Shown one piece after another: positions 36,362 through 45,747 of a stretch of DNA of 64,000 bases (positions are counted from its first letter, which is position 1; every line of letters starts with the position of its first letter). The stretch lies in the NCBI RefSeq assembly GCF_963677075.1, contig NZ_OY781873.1:930001-994000 (forward strand), given 5' to 3'. The DNA is from an uncultured Sphaerochaeta sp. Its GTDB lineage: Bacteria > Spirochaetota > Spirochaetia > Sphaerochaetales > Sphaerochaetaceae. The notes beneath the pieces are model-generated. The model was not told the origin of the DNA. It saw only the letters and a program-made list of their open reading frames with translations, and did not search any database. Both the position numbers and the translations under genes were made by a program.

Positions 36362-37814
36362 GACTAATACTAGTTTATCTAAAGGAATACTGAGCTATTC
36401 TATTTCCACATGGGTTAATTTTTTTTTAGGTTTTTTATCCACTTTTATATTAACTCGAATTCTAGCCCCTGAGGTCTTAGGCTCAGTGAATCTATATAGT
36501 AGCAGTGTTACTTCTTTGTTAAGTATTGTGTGTTTTGGCTTGGATTCGAGCTATTTGCGGTTCTATCATTCACCGCCACAAGGAGATATTAAAAGTTATC
36601 TTAGGAACTCAATATTGTTCTGTTCAATTGTTGTAGTAATTTTCGGTGGCGTAGTGTTTTCTATTGACCCATTATGGTTCTCTGAATACTTCTTAGGAAT
36701 CAAGAGTAGTTTATTGAGTGTAAGTATTTTTGTAGCAGTGCTTGATCAAGTTATTCTCAGGTTTCTGAATTTTACATATCGAATGCGTATGGATAGCAAA
36801 AAATATAATGTGCAAAATATACTAATTAATGTTACTTTACGCTTTGGTGTAATCGGTGGAGTTATTGTAAATAAATCAGCCAAAACTGCAATAGTTTCAA
36901 CTACTGTGTTATTGACCCTATTAGCGATTATATATGTATTCTTACAAAAGAATGAATTTATATCAAAACAAACTGGATGCAGTTTTAATCTAGCAGGTTA
37001 TAAAAATGTTTTTAAATTTGGTTTGTTTGGAGCCCCTGCGAATATTGTACTCCATTTTTATCCATTAAGTTCACAAATTCTTATCAAAAATATTATTGGT
37101 GTGGGGGCTGTAGGAGTGTATTCATCTGCATCAATATTTTCTGCAATATTATCAACGGTATTAGGCGGTTTTACTACTTTTTGGTCTGCATATATTTATG
37201 CATATCATACCACTCAGAAAGAAAAAATTATTAATGCACATGATAGTGTGATATATTTTCTTATAGTGATATTTGCTGGAATGATTGGTTGTCGAGATAT
37301 TATATATCTTCTTATTGGTAGTGAATATCAAGCAAGTAAATACTTCTTTTCATTAATACTTCTTTATCCAATACTTCAGATTGCTGGAGAAACTACAAAG
37401 TATGGTATACAATTATCTAATAAGACATATATTATTACAATTATTGCTATCGTTTCATTATTCTCAAATATTATGATAGGATACTTGATGTCGATTAGAA
37501 TTGGACTTCTTGGAATTGCTTTTGGAAATTCGTTTGCAGGCTTAATATCTTTCTTGTTAGCTACAATAATAGGGCAACATTATTATAAATCTATTAGCAA
37601 TCCACGAAGGCTGATTTTTGGTTGTATCAATTTGTGCGCTATTGCTATTTTTGGTGTTGTTATAAAGGATACTGTTACGACAATTATTTCTATGATAGTT
37701 TGTATTATTATTGGATCAATTATTTACCGTAAAACCGTCTGGGAATTACTAGCTAAAATCTCTTTATTTCTTGAAGTGCGTAAGAGAAAACACTCAAAAT
37801 ATCGGATTAAATAA
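36354..37814 (+). CDS. wzx: Wzx-type flippase (oligosaccharide flippase, MOP superfamily)
   Basis: 486 residues, 12-14 hydrophobic segments. The N-terminal pattern GILSYSISTWVNFFLGFLST, FILTRILAPEVLGSVNLYSS is typical of the polysaccharide-synthesis/MATE group. It moves the undecaprenyl-linked repeat unit from the cytoplasmic to the periplasmic face, feeding Wzy. It is very AT-rich and overlaps the upstream gene by 8 nt. Confidence 0.9.
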   Translation: MNKTNTSLSKGILSYSISTWVNFFLGFLSTFILTRILAPEVLGSVNLYSSSVTSLLSIVCFGLDSSYLRFYHSPPQGDIKSYLRNSILFCSIVVVIFGGVVFSIDPLWFSEYFLGIKSSLLSVSIFVAVLDQVILRFLNFTYRMRMDSKKYNVQNILINVTLRFGVIGGVIVNKSAKTAIVSTTVLLTLLAIIYVFLQKNEFISKQTGCSFNLAGYKNVFKFGLFGAPANIVLHFYPLSSQILIKNIIGVGAVGVYSSASIFSAILSTVLGGFTTFWSAYIYAYHTTQKEKIINAHDSVIYFLIVIFAGMIGCRDIIYLLIGSEYQASKYFFSLILLYPILQIAGETTKYGIQLSNKTYIITIIAIVSLFSNIMIGYLMSIRIGLLGIAFGNSFAGLISFLLATIIGQHYYKSISNPRRLIFGCINLCAIAIFGVVIKDTVTTIISMIVCIIIGSIIYRKTVWELLAKISLFLEVRKRKHSKYRIK

Positions 37815-37942
37815 ATTTTGTACTTAATCGTACAGTAATAGTCCAATCGTTGATTCTCTTTTATATGTTAGTACCACTACATTTCTAGTCTTCAGGGATT
37901 AATGGTAGGAGCATCAGCTGTACCCCTAAAAGAGAGGAAAAT

Positions 37943-39727
37943 ATGTTAATAAAAATAGGAATCAAACAGCCCTATATTGAGCAGATGACTAATCCTGATT
38001 TTAGTTTTTTTAAAAAGAACGGAAATCAAATACTAATTTGGGGTTATGTGTTGTTGTTTGAACGAGATTCTTTTGATACTGAGCTATTCAAAGAAGTACT
38101 CGATATAGATTTTGACTTATTGATTCCCAAAATGACTGGGAATTTTTTAGCTGTAGAAATAGCTAATAATAAGATTATTCATCTATCATCAGATTTTTAT
38201 GGGCATGCGAGGGTATATTTGTTATTTGAGTCCACTAAGATATTAGTGACTGATGATTTAAGCAAAATCAATTTCTCTGAATATGAGGATTATGACGATT
38301 TTCAAATTCAACTATTTTTGGAAAAAGGGTATACTTGGGAAGGTGGAACCTTTTTTCAAAACTTGAAAATTATCACACCTAGTGTTAAGTATAGGTTTAT
38401 CACTGTAGAAGGTAAAACAAGGGTTGAGAAATCATACCTTCCTTTTCCGAGAATTATTAATCGAGGCGAAAGAATTCATGATATAATGGCTGATACTTTA
38501 TTAGGTCTAGCGAAGAATAATGAAAATTCTTTAGCACTTATGTTTTCTAGTGGTATTGATTCAACTTATATAAGAGAGGTTGCTTATCAAAAAGGAATCA
38601 ATATTGAATCTTTGACATGTAATATTAAAGATCCAAAGTTGTGGGTTGTGCAGGAAGATGTGGCATTAGCAAAAAAATTGAGCTTGGGGAAAAGACGAGT
38701 AAGTATTATTGATCTTGATAACGTTTATAGATTAATGGATGATACATTTAAAGAGACTGTTAGGATGTTGCCTTTTGAATTCCATATTTCAGTTTTTCAA
38801 TTATTTCTTTCAAAATATGCAAAGCAACAAAAAATAAAAATACTTATTACAGGCCAGAATGCTGATTCTATCTATAATTACGGAAATACATCGGTAATTA
38901 AATTCAGTGAATCATTCAAATGTTTAATGCATTTGCAATTACATGGGATGGGTCTTACAATTCTATTTGACAGATTATTACAAACTGGAGAAATATTGAA
39001 ATCCATACAACGTGGTAAACCTAATGCTTTAGTGAGCATTATGTGGAAAAGACTTTTTCCCAATTATGTGTTAAATGTACAAAATCTCTTATTACATTTT
39101 CTTTTTCCAGAAGTGATGAGTTTAATAGATGATCCAATAAAATCACAAGATACTATGTTATTGAGAGAAAGCTACAAAAAAATTGAAGATCTTTTACAAT
39201 TATATGAAAAAGGCGAGACATTGAGAATGATACTAATACGATCAAAGTTAATTGGCCATTGTCAAGGGAGAGATGTTCGCTGTATAACAGAATGGTCAAA
39301 AAATGTAGGGGTTGATAATATCCAGATTTTCACTTCTGCTCCATTGATTTCCTTTTTTGGACTGAATAATTTAGATATTCGAGATGTTGTGCGGCCAAAA
39401 CGCTTATTGCATCAATATATAAATAAATTTTTGAAATATGATAAAATTAAAAAACACCTTACCTATGATAATGATGTTGATATGATTAATGACGAAATTA
39501 CTTATTTTAGAAGCATATATGAGAGTTTGGACAAGTGTGGGGAGATGTCTCAATTAAAAAATAAAGCAAAGGAATTTCTTAGAGATAGAGATGTAGATAA
39601 TTCAATAGTAGGAATGAGCTCTACTGAAGAACAGGCTAAAAACATGGATTTCAGACTAGCTTGGCTTCAAATGACTATTCAAAATTTAGATCGAAGAAAT
39701 GATTGCGTGGAAAGAGAGCTAAAATGA
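37943..39727 (+). CDS. Asparagine-synthase-like amidotransferase without glutaminase cysteine
   Basis: This 594-residue protein has a half resembling the AsnB N-terminal domain (WGYVLLFERDSFDTELF, HLSSDFYGHARVYLLFEST). The Met is followed by Leu-Ile and not by the nucleophile Cys-2, so it should not hydrolyse glutamine. The synthetase domain has the PP-loop LMFSSGIDSTYIRE at about residues 197-210 and a later ITGQNADSIYN. Such proteins in polysaccharide loci (for example WbpS) amidate uronic acids. A non-glutamine nitrogen source, either ammonia or an amine such as one from the decarboxylase at 22122, is therefore plausible. Its stop overlaps the legB start (ATGA). Confidence 0.75.
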   Translation: MLIKIGIKQPYIEQMTNPDFSFFKKNGNQILIWGYVLLFERDSFDTELFKEVLDIDFDLLIPKMTGNFLAVEIANNKIIHLSSDFYGHARVYLLFESTKILVTDDLSKINFSEYEDYDDFQIQLFLEKGYTWEGGTFFQNLKIITPSVKYRFITVEGKTRVEKSYLPFPRIINRGERIHDIMADTLLGLAKNNENSLALMFSSGIDSTYIREVAYQKGINIESLTCNIKDPKLWVVQEDVALAKKLSLGKRRVSIIDLDNVYRLMDDTFKETVRMLPFEFHISVFQLFLSKYAKQQKIKILITGQNADSIYNYGNTSVIKFSESFKCLMHLQLHGMGLTILFDRLLQTGEILKSIQRGKPNALVSIMWKRLFPNYVLNVQNLLLHFLFPEVMSLIDDPIKSQDTMLLRESYKKIEDLLQLYEKGETLRMILIRSKLIGHCQGRDVRCITEWSKNVGVDNIQIFTSAPLISFFGLNNLDIRDVVRPKRLLHQYINKFLKYDKIKKHLTYDNDVDMINDEITYFRSIYESLDKCGEMSQLKNKAKEFLRDRDVDNSIVGMSSTEEQAKNMDFRLAWLQMTIQNLDRRNDCVERELK

Positions 39728-40704
39728 AAAAAATAATAGTTACTGGATCTGATGGTTTCATTGGTAGCCATCTTACAGAAACTCTAGTCAGAGAAGGCCA
39801 TGTAGTACGCGCTTTTGTGTTATATAATTCATTTAATACTTGGGGATGGCTTGATTCTCTACCTTCAGAGATTCTTTCAGAGATAGAAATCTTTCAGGGA
39901 GATATTAGAGATCCCAATGGAGTTAAACAAGCAATGATGGGTATGGATGAAGTATTTCATCTTGCTGCCCTTATTGCTATTCCCTTTAGTTATCATTCTC
40001 CTGATACCTATGTTGATACCAACATCAAAGGAACTCTGAATGTTTTGCAGGCGGCTAGAGAGTTGAGTACTTCCAGGATATTGGTAACATCAACCTCTGA
40101 GGTGTATGGTACTGCCAAGTATGTTCCTATTGATGAGAAACATCCCTTCCAGGGACAATCACCTTATTCTGCAACAAAGATTGGGGCAGATAGACTTGCT
40201 GAATCATTCTATAGGAGTTTTGAACTACCTGTCTCAATAGTTAGGCCGTTCAACACATATGGTCCTAGGCAATCTGCAAGAGCAGTAATTCCTACAATCA
40301 TTACGCAACTCTTAGCAGGAAAGGAAGAAATCAAGCTTGGAGCATTATCTCCTACTAGAGACTTCAATTATGTAAAAGATACAGTTCAAGGCTTTATTGA
40401 GATAGCAAAATCTGAGAAGACTATTGGTGAAGAGATAAACATAGCTACACAACAGGAAATCTCAATCGGACAACTTGCTGATGAATTGATTAAGCAGATC
40501 AATCCGAAGGCGAGAATCATCTGTGATGAAGAACGCTTAAGACCAGAGAAAAGTGAAGTCAATCGATTATTGGGTTCAAATGATAAAATTAGGAAACTGA
40601 CACATTGGGAACCAAAATATTCTCTCTCTGAAGGATTGGCTGAAACTATTGAGTTCCTCAGAAAAAATCTTAAGGATTACAAAACAGATATCTATAATAT
40701 CTAG
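39724..40704 (+). CDS. legB: NAD-dependent sugar-nucleotide 4,6-dehydratase (LegB-like)
   Basis: 326 residues from ATG 39724, overlapping the previous stop as ATGA. It is a short-chain dehydrogenase with the extended-family Rossmann motif TGSDGFIGSHL, TSTSEVYGTA, and the catalytic YxxxK in SPYSATKIGADRL, then RPFNTYGPRQSARA. These features match the 4,6-dehydratases of legionaminic-acid pathways. It converts NDP-GlcNAc to the 4-keto-6-deoxy sugar. It is the first gene of an unbroken seven-gene legionaminic-acid set. Confidence 0.88.
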   Translation: MKKIIVTGSDGFIGSHLTETLVREGHVVRAFVLYNSFNTWGWLDSLPSEILSEIEIFQGDIRDPNGVKQAMMGMDEVFHLAALIAIPFSYHSPDTYVDTNIKGTLNVLQAARELSTSRILVTSTSEVYGTAKYVPIDEKHPFQGQSPYSATKIGADRLAESFYRSFELPVSIVRPFNTYGPRQSARAVIPTIITQLLAGKEEIKLGALSPTRDFNYVKDTVQGFIEIAKSEKTIGEEINIATQQEISIGQLADELIKQINPKARIICDEERLRPEKSEVNRLLGSNDKIRKLTHWEPKYSLSEGLAETIEFLRKNLKDYKTDIYNI

Positions 40705-40713
40705 AGGTACGTT

Positions 40714-41880
40714 ATGTCAGAATCTTTTATCCCTCTATCAGTCCCCAATCTTAAAGGCAATGAGCTTGCCTATGTCTCAAAAGCTGTTGAAACCGAATGG
40801 GTTTCAACAGGTGGGCCCTATGTCAATGACTTTGAGAGTGCTGTAGCCGAATATGTACATGCTCCAGGCGCTGTCTCCTGTCAGAATGGTACATCAGGGA
40901 TTCATACAGCACTGCTTCTTACAGGAGTCACTTCAGAGGACATTGTACTGGTACCAACTCTTACTTTTATTGCAGCAGTAAACCCTGTGAAGTATGTAGG
41001 TGCTGAGCCAATATTCATGGACTGTGATGATTCATTATGTTTGGACGCTGAAAAACTAGAAGAATTCTGTGAAACACAATGTTCCATGGTAGCAGGTAAA
41101 CTCATAGATACTGCTACAGGAAAACATGTAACGGCACTTATTGTTGTCCATGTGTTTGGGAATATGGCGAATCTCAAGAAAATTCTTGCTATTGCTAAAA
41201 CCTATAACATAAAGGTAATTGAGGATGCAACAGAGGCCATCGGAACATATTTTCTCGATGGGCCTTTCCAGGGACGATATGCAGGTACATTGGGATATAT
41301 GGGTATATTCTCCTTCAATGGGAACAAGATAATCACTACAGGTGGAGGGGGAATGATGGTGTCAAATGATACTAATCTACTCGCACACGCAAAGCATCTT
41401 ACCACGCAAGCCAAGAGTGATGTAGTAAACTTTTTTCATGATGAAATTGGATATAATTACAGATTAACGAATCTACAGGCTGCTTTAGGTCTTGCACAAA
41501 TGGAACAGATCGAAACGTTTATTGATACTAAGAAAACGAATTATCTATATTACAAAGAGAAGATTGAAGCAATTAACCATGTGCGATTGCTTCCTTTTAG
41601 GTCAGATATTCGACCGAACTACTGGTTTTACTCACTTTACCTTGAAGATGATTTCCCTTTATCAAGAGATCAGGTTATCGCTGAGTTTAACAAATGCAAT
41701 ATCCAGACGAGACCAATTTGGGGTCTGATCCATGAGCAAAAACCATATTTGGGAAGTAGAGCATTTAATATAGCGAAAGCAAACACGTATCAGGAGCATA
41801 TTGTCAATGTTCCTTGTAGCTCCAATTTGACGAAGCAAGAAATCGATCGAGTAGTAGAATGTTTACAAAGGATGGTTTGA
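40714..41880 (+). CDS. legC: PLP sugar aminotransferase (LegC-like)
   Basis: 388 residues of the DegT/DnrJ/EryC1 family: SVPNLKGNELAYVSKAVETE, CQNGTSGIHTALLL, IEDATEAIGTYF and the Schiff-base Lys in FSFNGNKIITTGGGG (about residue 206). It aminates the C4 keto group made by LegB. It follows legB by 9 bp and lies 4 bp before the nucleotidyltransferase gene. It may also compensate for the broken DegT gene at 20019, but that is speculation. Confidence 0.88.
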   Translation: MSESFIPLSVPNLKGNELAYVSKAVETEWVSTGGPYVNDFESAVAEYVHAPGAVSCQNGTSGIHTALLLTGVTSEDIVLVPTLTFIAAVNPVKYVGAEPIFMDCDDSLCLDAEKLEEFCETQCSMVAGKLIDTATGKHVTALIVVHVFGNMANLKKILAIAKTYNIKVIEDATEAIGTYFLDGPFQGRYAGTLGYMGIFSFNGNKIITTGGGGMMVSNDTNLLAHAKHLTTQAKSDVVNFFHDEIGYNYRLTNLQAALGLAQMEQIETFIDTKKTNYLYYKEKIEAINHVRLLPFRSDIRPNYWFYSLYLEDDFPLSRDQVIAEFNKCNIQTRPIWGLIHEQKPYLGSRAFNIAKANTYQEHIVNVPCSSNLTKQEIDRVVECLQRMV

Positions 41881-41884
41881 TTTT

Positions 41885-42931
41885 ATGGTGCCCTTAGAAA
41901 GACTCTTCATTGAGGAAAATGATTCAATTCGCTCTGCCATGGAGCGTTTGGATGAAACAGCATTAAGAATTCTTCTTGTTGCACCAGAGGGAAGATTGAA
42001 GGCAGTACTCACAGATGGTGATATTAGACGACACCTGATCAAGAATGGTAGTATAGACGAACCTGTAAGAAAGATTGCTACATACCATCCTAAATATGTT
42101 ACCCAAGAAACACGTACACAAGCAAAAACAATCATGCGAGAACATTCAATCATCGCTATACCGTTATTGAATGAAAACGGGTTAGTAGAGTCATTGTTGT
42201 TTGCTGATGATGTTGAACTTGTGAAAGAATCACACTTAGATCTTCCTGTAATTATTAATGCAGGAGGGCTTGGAACTAGACTCTATCCATACACAAAGAT
42301 ACTTCCAAAACCTCTTATCCCCATTGGTGATGAGCCAATTCTTTCATTGATCATGGGAAAGTTTAAGAAATATGGATGTAACGATTTTCATGTAATTGTG
42401 AATCACAAGAAGAATCTCATAAAGGCCTTCTTTGCTGATTATCCTACCCAATACTCTGTACAGTTTGTGGATGAAAATATTCCTTTAGGTACGGGGGGAG
42501 GGTTGTCACTGATGAAGGGGAAGATAGATGGTACATTCTTCTTCTCCAACTGTGATATTCTCATAGATGCTGATTACGGAAGCATGTACCGGCAACATAA
42601 ACGAGATGGGAATGTAATAACCATGGTCTGTGCTTTAAAGAATGTTGTGATACCCTACGGTGTTGTGAATATGTCAGATGAAGGTACTATTCTCTCTTTC
42701 TCAGAAAAGCCTCAGTTTTCATTCCTAACAAATACAGGCTTGTATGTGGTAGAGCCTGAGGTTATCGATAGATTAGAAGATAACCAGTCGATAAGTTTTC
42801 CAGAAATCATGGATCGATACCGGTCCGAAGGAAAGAAAGTGGGAGTCTATCCAGTAAGCGAGAAATCGTGGATGGATATGGGACAGCTCGAAGAACTCGA
42901 AGTGATGAGACAAAGAATGGAAACACCATGA
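41885..42931 (+). CDS. ptmE: CBS-domain nucleotidyltransferase (PtmE-like GlcN-1-P guanylyltransferase)
   Basis: 348 residues: an N-terminal CBS pair (about residues 1-120: SIRSAMERLDETALRILLVA, REHSIIAIPLLNENGLVESL) fused to a nucleotidyltransferase (INAGGLGTRLYPYTKILPKP at about residue 125, then FFFSNCDILIDADYGS). This domain order is that of PtmE of the Campylobacter legionaminic-acid pathway, which makes GDP-activated amino sugar, so the pathway here is probably GDP-based. Its stop overlaps the acetyltransferase start as ATGA. Confidence 0.8.
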   Translation: MVPLERLFIEENDSIRSAMERLDETALRILLVAPEGRLKAVLTDGDIRRHLIKNGSIDEPVRKIATYHPKYVTQETRTQAKTIMREHSIIAIPLLNENGLVESLLFADDVELVKESHLDLPVIINAGGLGTRLYPYTKILPKPLIPIGDEPILSLIMGKFKKYGCNDFHVIVNHKKNLIKAFFADYPTQYSVQFVDENIPLGTGGGLSLMKGKIDGTFFFSNCDILIDADYGSMYRQHKRDGNVITMVCALKNVVIPYGVVNMSDEGTILSFSEKPQFSFLTNTGLYVVEPEVIDRLEDNQSISFPEIMDRYRSEGKKVGVYPVSEKSWMDMGQLEELEVMRQRMETP

Positions 42932-43572
42932 GCCGAAACTTATTGTTGCTTGGAGGAGGAGGGCACTGTAAATCAATTTTGGATGTAGTACTCTCTCTGG
43001 GAGAATTCAATGAGATTGGGATTATCGAAAGAAGAGGATCAAAAACGAACGATGTCCTGGGAGTTCCGGTTGTTGGGTTTGATGAAGATCTCCACAAGTT
43101 ACATGCAGAAGGTTTTACAGACGCTTTCATTGCTCTCGGGAGTATTGGCAATACAAGAGGTAGAGAAAATCTTTTCAGTATTGCGTTAGACGAGGGATTT
43201 TTCATCCCGAATATTATTTCTCCAAGCGCATGGATCAGTAAGTATGTTATATTAGGTAGAGGTATCTTTATTGGTAATAATACAGTTGTCAATGTAGGAT
43301 CAAAGATTGGTAATTGTGCAATCATCAATACAGGAGCAATTGTTGAGCATGACTCAGCAATCGGATCATTTGCTCACATTGCTCCTGGAGCAGTTCTCAG
43401 TGGTGGTGTTTCAGTTGGACAGAGAACCCATATTGGTGCGGGCAGTGTGGTCAAGCAAGATGTCCATATAGGGCAGAATTCTATGATTGGTATGGGAAGT
43501 GTGGTACTTCACTCAATCACGGATGCAACCCTAGCGTATGGGAATCCCTGTAAGGTAATAAGAGAACTATGA
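42928..43572 (+). CDS. legH: NeuD/PglD-like sugar N-acetyltransferase (LegH-like)
   Basis: 214 residues from ATG 42928, overlapping the previous gene. An N-terminal PglD_N Rossmann part (NLLLLGGGGHCKSILDVVLS) is followed by left-handed beta-helix hexapeptide repeats (VILGRGIFIGNNTVVNVGS, IGNCAIINTGAIVEHDSAIG). The His in EHDS is the usual catalytic base. It acetylates the 4-amino sugar after LegC. It overlaps the legI start by 4 nt. Confidence 0.85.
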   Translation: MSRNLLLLGGGGHCKSILDVVLSLGEFNEIGIIERRGSKTNDVLGVPVVGFDEDLHKLHAEGFTDAFIALGSIGNTRGRENLFSIALDEGFFIPNIISPSAWISKYVILGRGIFIGNNTVVNVGSKIGNCAIINTGAIVEHDSAIGSFAHIAPGAVLSGGVSVGQRTHIGAGSVVKQDVHIGQNSMIGMGSVVLHSITDATLAYGNPCKVIREL

Positions 43573-44564
43573 AGTGCTTTATCATTGCTGAAGCTGGAGT
43601 AAATCATAACGGCAACATCGAGATTGCTAAAAAGTTGGTGGATGCAGCTGCTCAGGCTGGGGTTGATTGTATAAAATTTCAAACTTTTAAAGCTAAGAAT
43701 CTTGTAACAAGAACAGCAGAGAAAGCAGAGTACCAGAATAAGCAAATCAGTCAAGAAGAGAGCCAATTATCAATGTTGCAGCGGTTGGAGCTCTCTTACG
43801 ATGATTTTTCTAAGATTGCAACGTATTGCAAAAAGAAGGGGATTATTTTTCTTTCAACTCCATTTGATCATGAGAGTATCGATTTTCTTGATCGATTGGA
43901 AATTGAAAAATGGAAAATACCTTCAGGAGAGATAACGAATTATCCCTATCTTATCAAAATTGCCCAAACGCATAAACCAATAATTCTGTCTACTGGGATG
44001 AGCACAGTGCAAGATGTCGAGGATGCAGTAAAGGTCTTGCAAACAAAAGGAGCTGGTCCTATCACGCTTCTTCATTGCACTACTGAGTATCCAGCTCCCT
44101 ATGATGAGGTCAATTTGAATGTGCTTACTACATTGAAGCATATTTTCCACCTTCCTATTGGATATTCTGACCATACGCAAGGCATTACTATTCCAATTGC
44201 AGCTGTCGCTTTAGGTGCTGTTGTTATTGAGAAACACTTTACCCTTGATAGGAACATGGAAGGGCCCGATCATAAGGCTAGCTTGGAACCTGATGAGCTA
44301 AAGGCCATGGTAGAAGCTATTAGGTGTGTTGAAGTATCGATGGGTGATGGAGTTAAAAGACCAACAAATTCAGAATTGAAAAATATGAGAATTGCACGTA
44401 AAAGTATTGTAGCTGCACAATCAATAAAGGCAGGAGAGAAATTTTCAGAAGAGAATATTGCTACCAAACGGCCTGGAACTGGTATCAGCCCTATGCGATG
44501 GAGTGAGGTGATTGGACAGTATGCTAAACGTTCGTTTGAAGAAGATGAGCTGATTGAATTATGA
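43569..44564 (+). CDS. legI: N-acetylneuraminate/legionaminate synthase (NeuB/LegI-like)
   Basis: 331 residues with the NeuB TIM barrel (FIIAEAGVNHNGNIEIAKKL, CIKFQTFKAKNLV, KIPSGEITNYPYL, YSDHTQGI, EKHFTLDRNMEGPDHKASL) and a C-terminal SAF antifreeze-like domain (about residues 275-331: RKSIVAAQSIKAGEKFSEEN). It condenses a 6-carbon amino sugar with phosphoenolpyruvate to form the nonulosonic acid. It overlaps genes on both sides by 4 nt. Confidence 0.93.
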   Translation: MKCFIIAEAGVNHNGNIEIAKKLVDAAAQAGVDCIKFQTFKAKNLVTRTAEKAEYQNKQISQEESQLSMLQRLELSYDDFSKIATYCKKKGIIFLSTPFDHESIDFLDRLEIEKWKIPSGEITNYPYLIKIAQTHKPIILSTGMSTVQDVEDAVKVLQTKGAGPITLLHCTTEYPAPYDEVNLNVLTTLKHIFHLPIGYSDHTQGITIPIAAVALGAVVIEKHFTLDRNMEGPDHKASLEPDELKAMVEAIRCVEVSMGDGVKRPTNSELKNMRIARKSIVAAQSIKAGEKFSEENIATKRPGTGISPMRWSEVIGQYAKRSFEEDELIEL

Positions 44565-45724
44565 AAAAAAAGATTTGTATTTTAACTGCGACAAGAGCAG
44601 AATATGGATTACTGCGGCCAGTGATCAAACGTCTCAGGGAAGACAATCTCTTCGATGTGAGGATTGTTGTAACAGGTGCACATCTTTCTCCAGAATTCGG
44701 ACTTACCTATAAAGAAATTGAGGATGATAATTTTCCGATTGATAAAAAGATTGAAATTCTCTTAAGTTCTGATACTCCTGGGTCAATATCAAAATCCATG
44801 GGACTGGCCTTATTAGGGTTTGCTGATTACTTTTCCGAGTCAAAGCCTGATTTGTTACTGGTTCTTGGAGATCGATATGAGACCCTAGCGGTCTGTTGTA
44901 CTGCAATGAATGAACGGATCCCTATTGCTCATCTATATGGCGGTGAGACAACCGAGGGAGCTGTGGATGAAGCGTTCAGACATGCAATAACTAAACTCAG
45001 TTATTTGCATTTTACGAGTACGGAGATGTATAGGAAGCGTGTCATTCAGTTGGGTGAGCATCCTTCTAGAGTTTTTAATGTTGGAGCATTGGGTGTAGAG
45101 AATGTACTCAGCGTACCTCTCCTAGAAAAAGATGAGCTAGAGAAGTCATTGCAATTTAATTTGAGTGATCAGTATGTTGTGGTCACCTATCATTCTGTCA
45201 CAATGGAATCAACGCCAAGTGAGATTGGAGTCCAAGCGCTCCTTGATGCATTAGACACATTCCCAGATCTTCGGATTATATTTACAAAAGCTAATGCTGA
45301 TGCAGATGGTAGGATCATCAATGAAATGTTGAATACATATGTTTCAAACCACTCAAACGCAATTGCTGTGGCTTCCCTTGGCATGAAACGATACCTTTCT
45401 GCAGTGAAATACTGTGCCGCTGTAATAGGTAACTCTTCTAGTGGGATTATTGAGGTACCAAGTTTTCATGTTCCAACTATAAATATTGGAGATAGGCAGA
45501 AAGGAAGATTGATGGCGGAAAGTGTTGTTTCATGTTCACCCTCACAAGAATCTATTGTTCAAGCTCTTGAGATGGTTTTTTCACAGAAATATAGAAATAG
45601 GATATCGATAATATCCAACCCGTATGAAAAAAGTGAAACTTCAAAGAATATTGTTAAAGAGATTAATAAATTTCTTTCAAGCAACTGTATAGATGTAAAG
45701 AAAGCGTTTTATGATAGTAACTAG
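44561..45724 (+). CDS. legG: Hydrolysing UDP/GDP-sugar 2-epimerase (NeuC/LegG-like)
   Basis: 387 residues of the UDP-GlcNAc 2-epimerase family, hydrolysing branch: ICILTATRAEYGLLRPVIKR, VVTGAHLSPEFG, LGDRYETLA, IAHLYGGETTEGAVDEAFRH and GNSSSGIIEVPSFHVPTINI. It removes the nucleotide and inverts C2, giving the substrate of LegI. It overlaps the legI stop by 4 nt. Confidence 0.92.
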   Translation: MKKKICILTATRAEYGLLRPVIKRLREDNLFDVRIVVTGAHLSPEFGLTYKEIEDDNFPIDKKIEILLSSDTPGSISKSMGLALLGFADYFSESKPDLLLVLGDRYETLAVCCTAMNERIPIAHLYGGETTEGAVDEAFRHAITKLSYLHFTSTEMYRKRVIQLGEHPSRVFNVGALGVENVLSVPLLEKDELEKSLQFNLSDQYVVVTYHSVTMESTPSEIGVQALLDALDTFPDLRIIFTKANADADGRIINEMLNTYVSNHSNAIAVASLGMKRYLSAVKYCAAVIGNSSSGIIEVPSFHVPTINIGDRQKGRLMAESVVSCSPSQESIVQALEMVFSQKYRNRISIISNPYEKSETSKNIVKEINKFLSSNCIDVKKAFYDSN

Positions 45725-45747
45725 ATATCAGCGAGATGTAAAATAGT

